A stretch of 64,000 nt of DNA from Shinella yambaruensis (GTDB lineage Bacteria; Pseudomonadota; Alphaproteobacteria; Rhizobiales; Rhizobiaceae). Made by a program: the position numbers and the translations under genes. The notes below the pieces were generated by a model that was not told the DNA's origin, did not search any database, and saw nothing but the letters and a program-made list of their open reading frames with translations. The DNA lies in NCBI RefSeq assembly GCF_022899355.1, contig NZ_JALJCK010000004.1, forward strand, positions 248,001-312,000. Reading direction: 5' to 3'. This document shows, piece after piece, positions 62,406-64,000 of the stretch (position 1 is the first letter of the stretch; each line of letters begins with the position of its first letter).

Positions 62406-64000
62406 ATGCTCAAGCAGAGCTTTTCTCTCGAGGACAAGTATATGGCCGAGGAGGGGAGGATCTTCCTTTCCGGCACCCAGGCACTCGTGCGCCTGCCCAT
62501 CGTCCAGATGCGGCGCGACCGGGCCGCGGGGCTGAACACCGCCGCTTTCATCTCGGGTTATCGCGGATCGCCGCTCGGCGGCTACGACCAGCAGCTTGCA
62601 AAGGCGAAGAAGCATCTGGCGGCGCACGACATCGTGTTCCGGCCGGGCGTCAACGAGGACCTGGCGGCCACCGCCGTCTGGGGCACGCAGCAGCTCCACC
62701 TCTCGCCGGGCGCGCGCTATGACGGCGTTGCCGGCTACTGGTACGGCAAGGGGCCGGGCGTCGACCGTTGCGGCGACGTGCTGAAGCACGCCAACGCTGC
62801 CGGCACCGCGAAACATGGCGGCGTGCTCTGTTTCGCCGGCGACGACCATTCGGCAAAGTCGTCCTCCATTCCGCACCAGTCCGACCATGCCTTCATGTCG
62901 GCGCTGATCCCGGTGCTTTATCCCTCCTCGATCCACGAATTCGTCGAATACGGCCTGCTCGGCACGGCCATGTCGCGCTTTTCCGGCTGCTGGGTCGGCA
63001 TGAAGTTCATCGCCGACACGGTCGAGACGACGGCCTCCGTCGATCTTGCGGGCGAGCGCCGGCAGTTCGTCATCCCGCAGGATTTCGAGCTGCCGCGGGA
63101 CGGCCTCAGCCTGCGCTGGCCCGACCCGCCGTTGCCGCAGGACGAACGCCTCCAGACCTACAAGGGCTATGCGGCCATCGCCTTTGCCCGCGCCAACCGG
63201 GTGGACGAGGTGACGCACGACGTGCCGCGCGCCCGCTTCGGCATCATCGCCTCGGGCAAGGCCTATGAGGATGTGCTGCAGGCGCTGAAGGAGCTTTCCC
63301 TCGGCCCGGCCGAGATGGCCGAGATCGGCATGCGCATCTACAAGGTCCGCATGCCCTGGCCGCTGGAGCCGGAAGGGGTTCGTGACTTCTCGCAGGGACT
63401 GGAGGAGGTGCTGGTCGTCGAGGAACGCCGCGAGATCATCGAGAACCAGATCAAGCAGCAGCTCTTCAACTGGCATCACGGCGAGCGGCCGCGCATCGTC
63501 GGCAAGTTCGACCATCAGGACAAGCCGTTCCTGCCGCTGTCGGAGGCTTTGTCCGTCGGCATGGTGGCGCGGGCGATCGCCGCCCGTCTCCTGCAGTTCG
63601 ATTTCGATGCCGGCCTGAAGACGGTCATTTCCGACGAGCTTGCCTATCTCCTGGAACGCGAGAAGATCCGCAAGGCGCACACGGCGCCGGTCGAGCGCGT
63701 GCCCTATTTCTGCTCCGGCTGCCCGCACAACACCTCGACGAAGGTGCCCGAGGGAAGCCGCGCCACGGCCGGCATCGGCTGCCACTACATGGTGCAGTGG
63801 ATGGACCGTGACACCACGACCTTCACCCATATGGGCGCCGAGGGCGTGCCGTGGTCGGGCATCGCGCCCTTCAGCGACGAGAAGCACATCTTCGTCAATC
63901 TCGGCGACGGCACCTATTATCATTCCGGCATCCTGGCGATCCGCCAGTCCGTCGCCGCCGGCGTCAACATCACTTACAAGCTGCTCTACAACGACGCGGT
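62406..64000 (+). CDS. Indolepyruvate ferredoxin oxidoreductase family protein, N-terminal part
   Basis: The first 531 residues of a large fused oxidoreductase are present; the gene runs off the right edge. It has GRIFLSGTQALVRLPIVQMR, FISGYRGSPLGGYD, PGVNEDLAATAVWGTQQ, the CSGCPHNTS cysteine cluster and the thiamine-diphosphate motif NLGDGTYYHSG. This matches the fused alpha/gamma (IorA/IorB-type, about 1150 aa) enzymes that oxidatively decarboxylate aryl-pyruvates to aryl-acetyl-CoA. A very strong GAGGAGGAGG site precedes ATG 62406. Confidence 0.92.
   Translation, partial: MLKQSFSLEDKYMAEEGRIFLSGTQALVRLPIVQMRRDRAAGLNTAAFISGYRGSPLGGYDQQLAKAKKHLAAHDIVFRPGVNEDLAATAVWGTQQLHLSPGARYDGVAGYWYGKGPGVDRCGDVLKHANAAGTAKHGGVLCFAGDDHSAKSSSIPHQSDHAFMSALIPVLYPSSIHEFVEYGLLGTAMSRFSGCWVGMKFIADTVETTASVDLAGERRQFVIPQDFELPRDGLSLRWPDPPLPQDERLQTYKGYAAIAFARANRVDEVTHDVPRARFGIIASGKAYEDVLQALKELSLGPAEMAEIGMRIYKVRMPWPLEPEGVRDFSQGLEEVLVVEERREIIENQIKQQLFNWHHGERPRIVGKFDHQDKPFLPLSEALSVGMVARAIAARLLQFDFDAGLKTVISDELAYLLEREKIRKAHTAPVERVPYFCSGCPHNTSTKVPEGSRATAGIGCHYMVQWMDRDTTTFTHMGAEGVPWSGIAPFSDEKHIFVNLGDGTYYHSGILAIRQSVAAGVNITYKLLYNDA

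Overview
The window is a high-GC (roughly mid-60s percent by eye) chromosomal segment of an alphaproteobacterium, almost certainly a member of the Rhizobiaceae (Sinorhizobium/Rhizobium/Shinella type). The evidence is a long PodJ polarity protein, the gene order gph-rpiA-DUF2059-gor, the string murA-DUF2948-hisD-UPF0262-phosphatase-infA-maf-yacG-tRNA-Phe, and many rhizobial small-protein families (DUF6460, DUF2934, DUF2059, TadE/TadG). No prophage, insertion sequence, CRISPR array or rRNA was seen. The two ends cut through genes: a thiolase at the left and an indolepyruvate oxidoreductase at the right.

Layout. 1-2.6 kb: a leftward beta-oxidation operon (acyl-CoA dehydrogenase, a small odd gene, thiolase) with a perfect operator-like palindrome upstream. 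3.1-9.7 kb: podJ, then a TauE-type exporter coupled to a TIGR02186 protein, and a universal stress protein. 9.7-10.9 kb: an HxlR regulator facing a dihydrofolate-reductase-family gene that carries a one-base frameshift. 10.9-14.2 kb: the DNA-repair pair pdeM and an Lhr-type helicase. 14.2-19.4 kb: small membrane, lipoprotein and metabolic genes including pyrD. 19.4-23.6 kb: a NarL-type response regulator and a 1166-residue symporter-histidine kinase, tail to tail. 23.8-25.2 kb: mscL and an unrecognised gene with a ParB-like motif.

25.3-34.4 kb is the most distinctive region, an apparent arginine-catabolism island. Leftward it has aruI (guanidino-oxopentanoate decarboxylase), aruH (arginine:pyruvate transaminase), a TetR regulator and a dimethylarginine-hydrolase-like enzyme. 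Rightward it has a complete polar amino acid ABC transporter and an M20 amidohydrolase. Together they look able to import arginine or a derivative, release the free amino acid and degrade it by transamination. The later steps (aldehyde dehydrogenase, guanidinobutyrase) are not in the window.

34.4-41.5 kb is housekeeping (gph, rpiA, gor, class II DAHP synthase) with a paired palindromic repeat. 41.5-45 kb holds TadG/TadE-like pilus genes, a gene-free stretch with two back-to-back hairpins, and two tandem secreted mini-proteins sharing a GDYYRG-type motif. 45.2-47.7 kb is a cyanide-insensitive type bd oxidase operon with a 37-residue DUF2474 partner. 48-52 kb has a chorismate mutase, galE, a P-loop protein, an aminotransferase, a phosphatase and tRNA-Phe. 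52-58 kb is the conserved murA-to-yacG string. 58-64 kb starts at tRNA-Thr, whose 3' end is overlapped by an AraC gene, followed by an MFS exporter, a fumarylacetoacetase-family enzyme, an Lrp regulator and the indolepyruvate oxidoreductase.

All function calls come from reading the translated sequences against remembered families. No database search was run.
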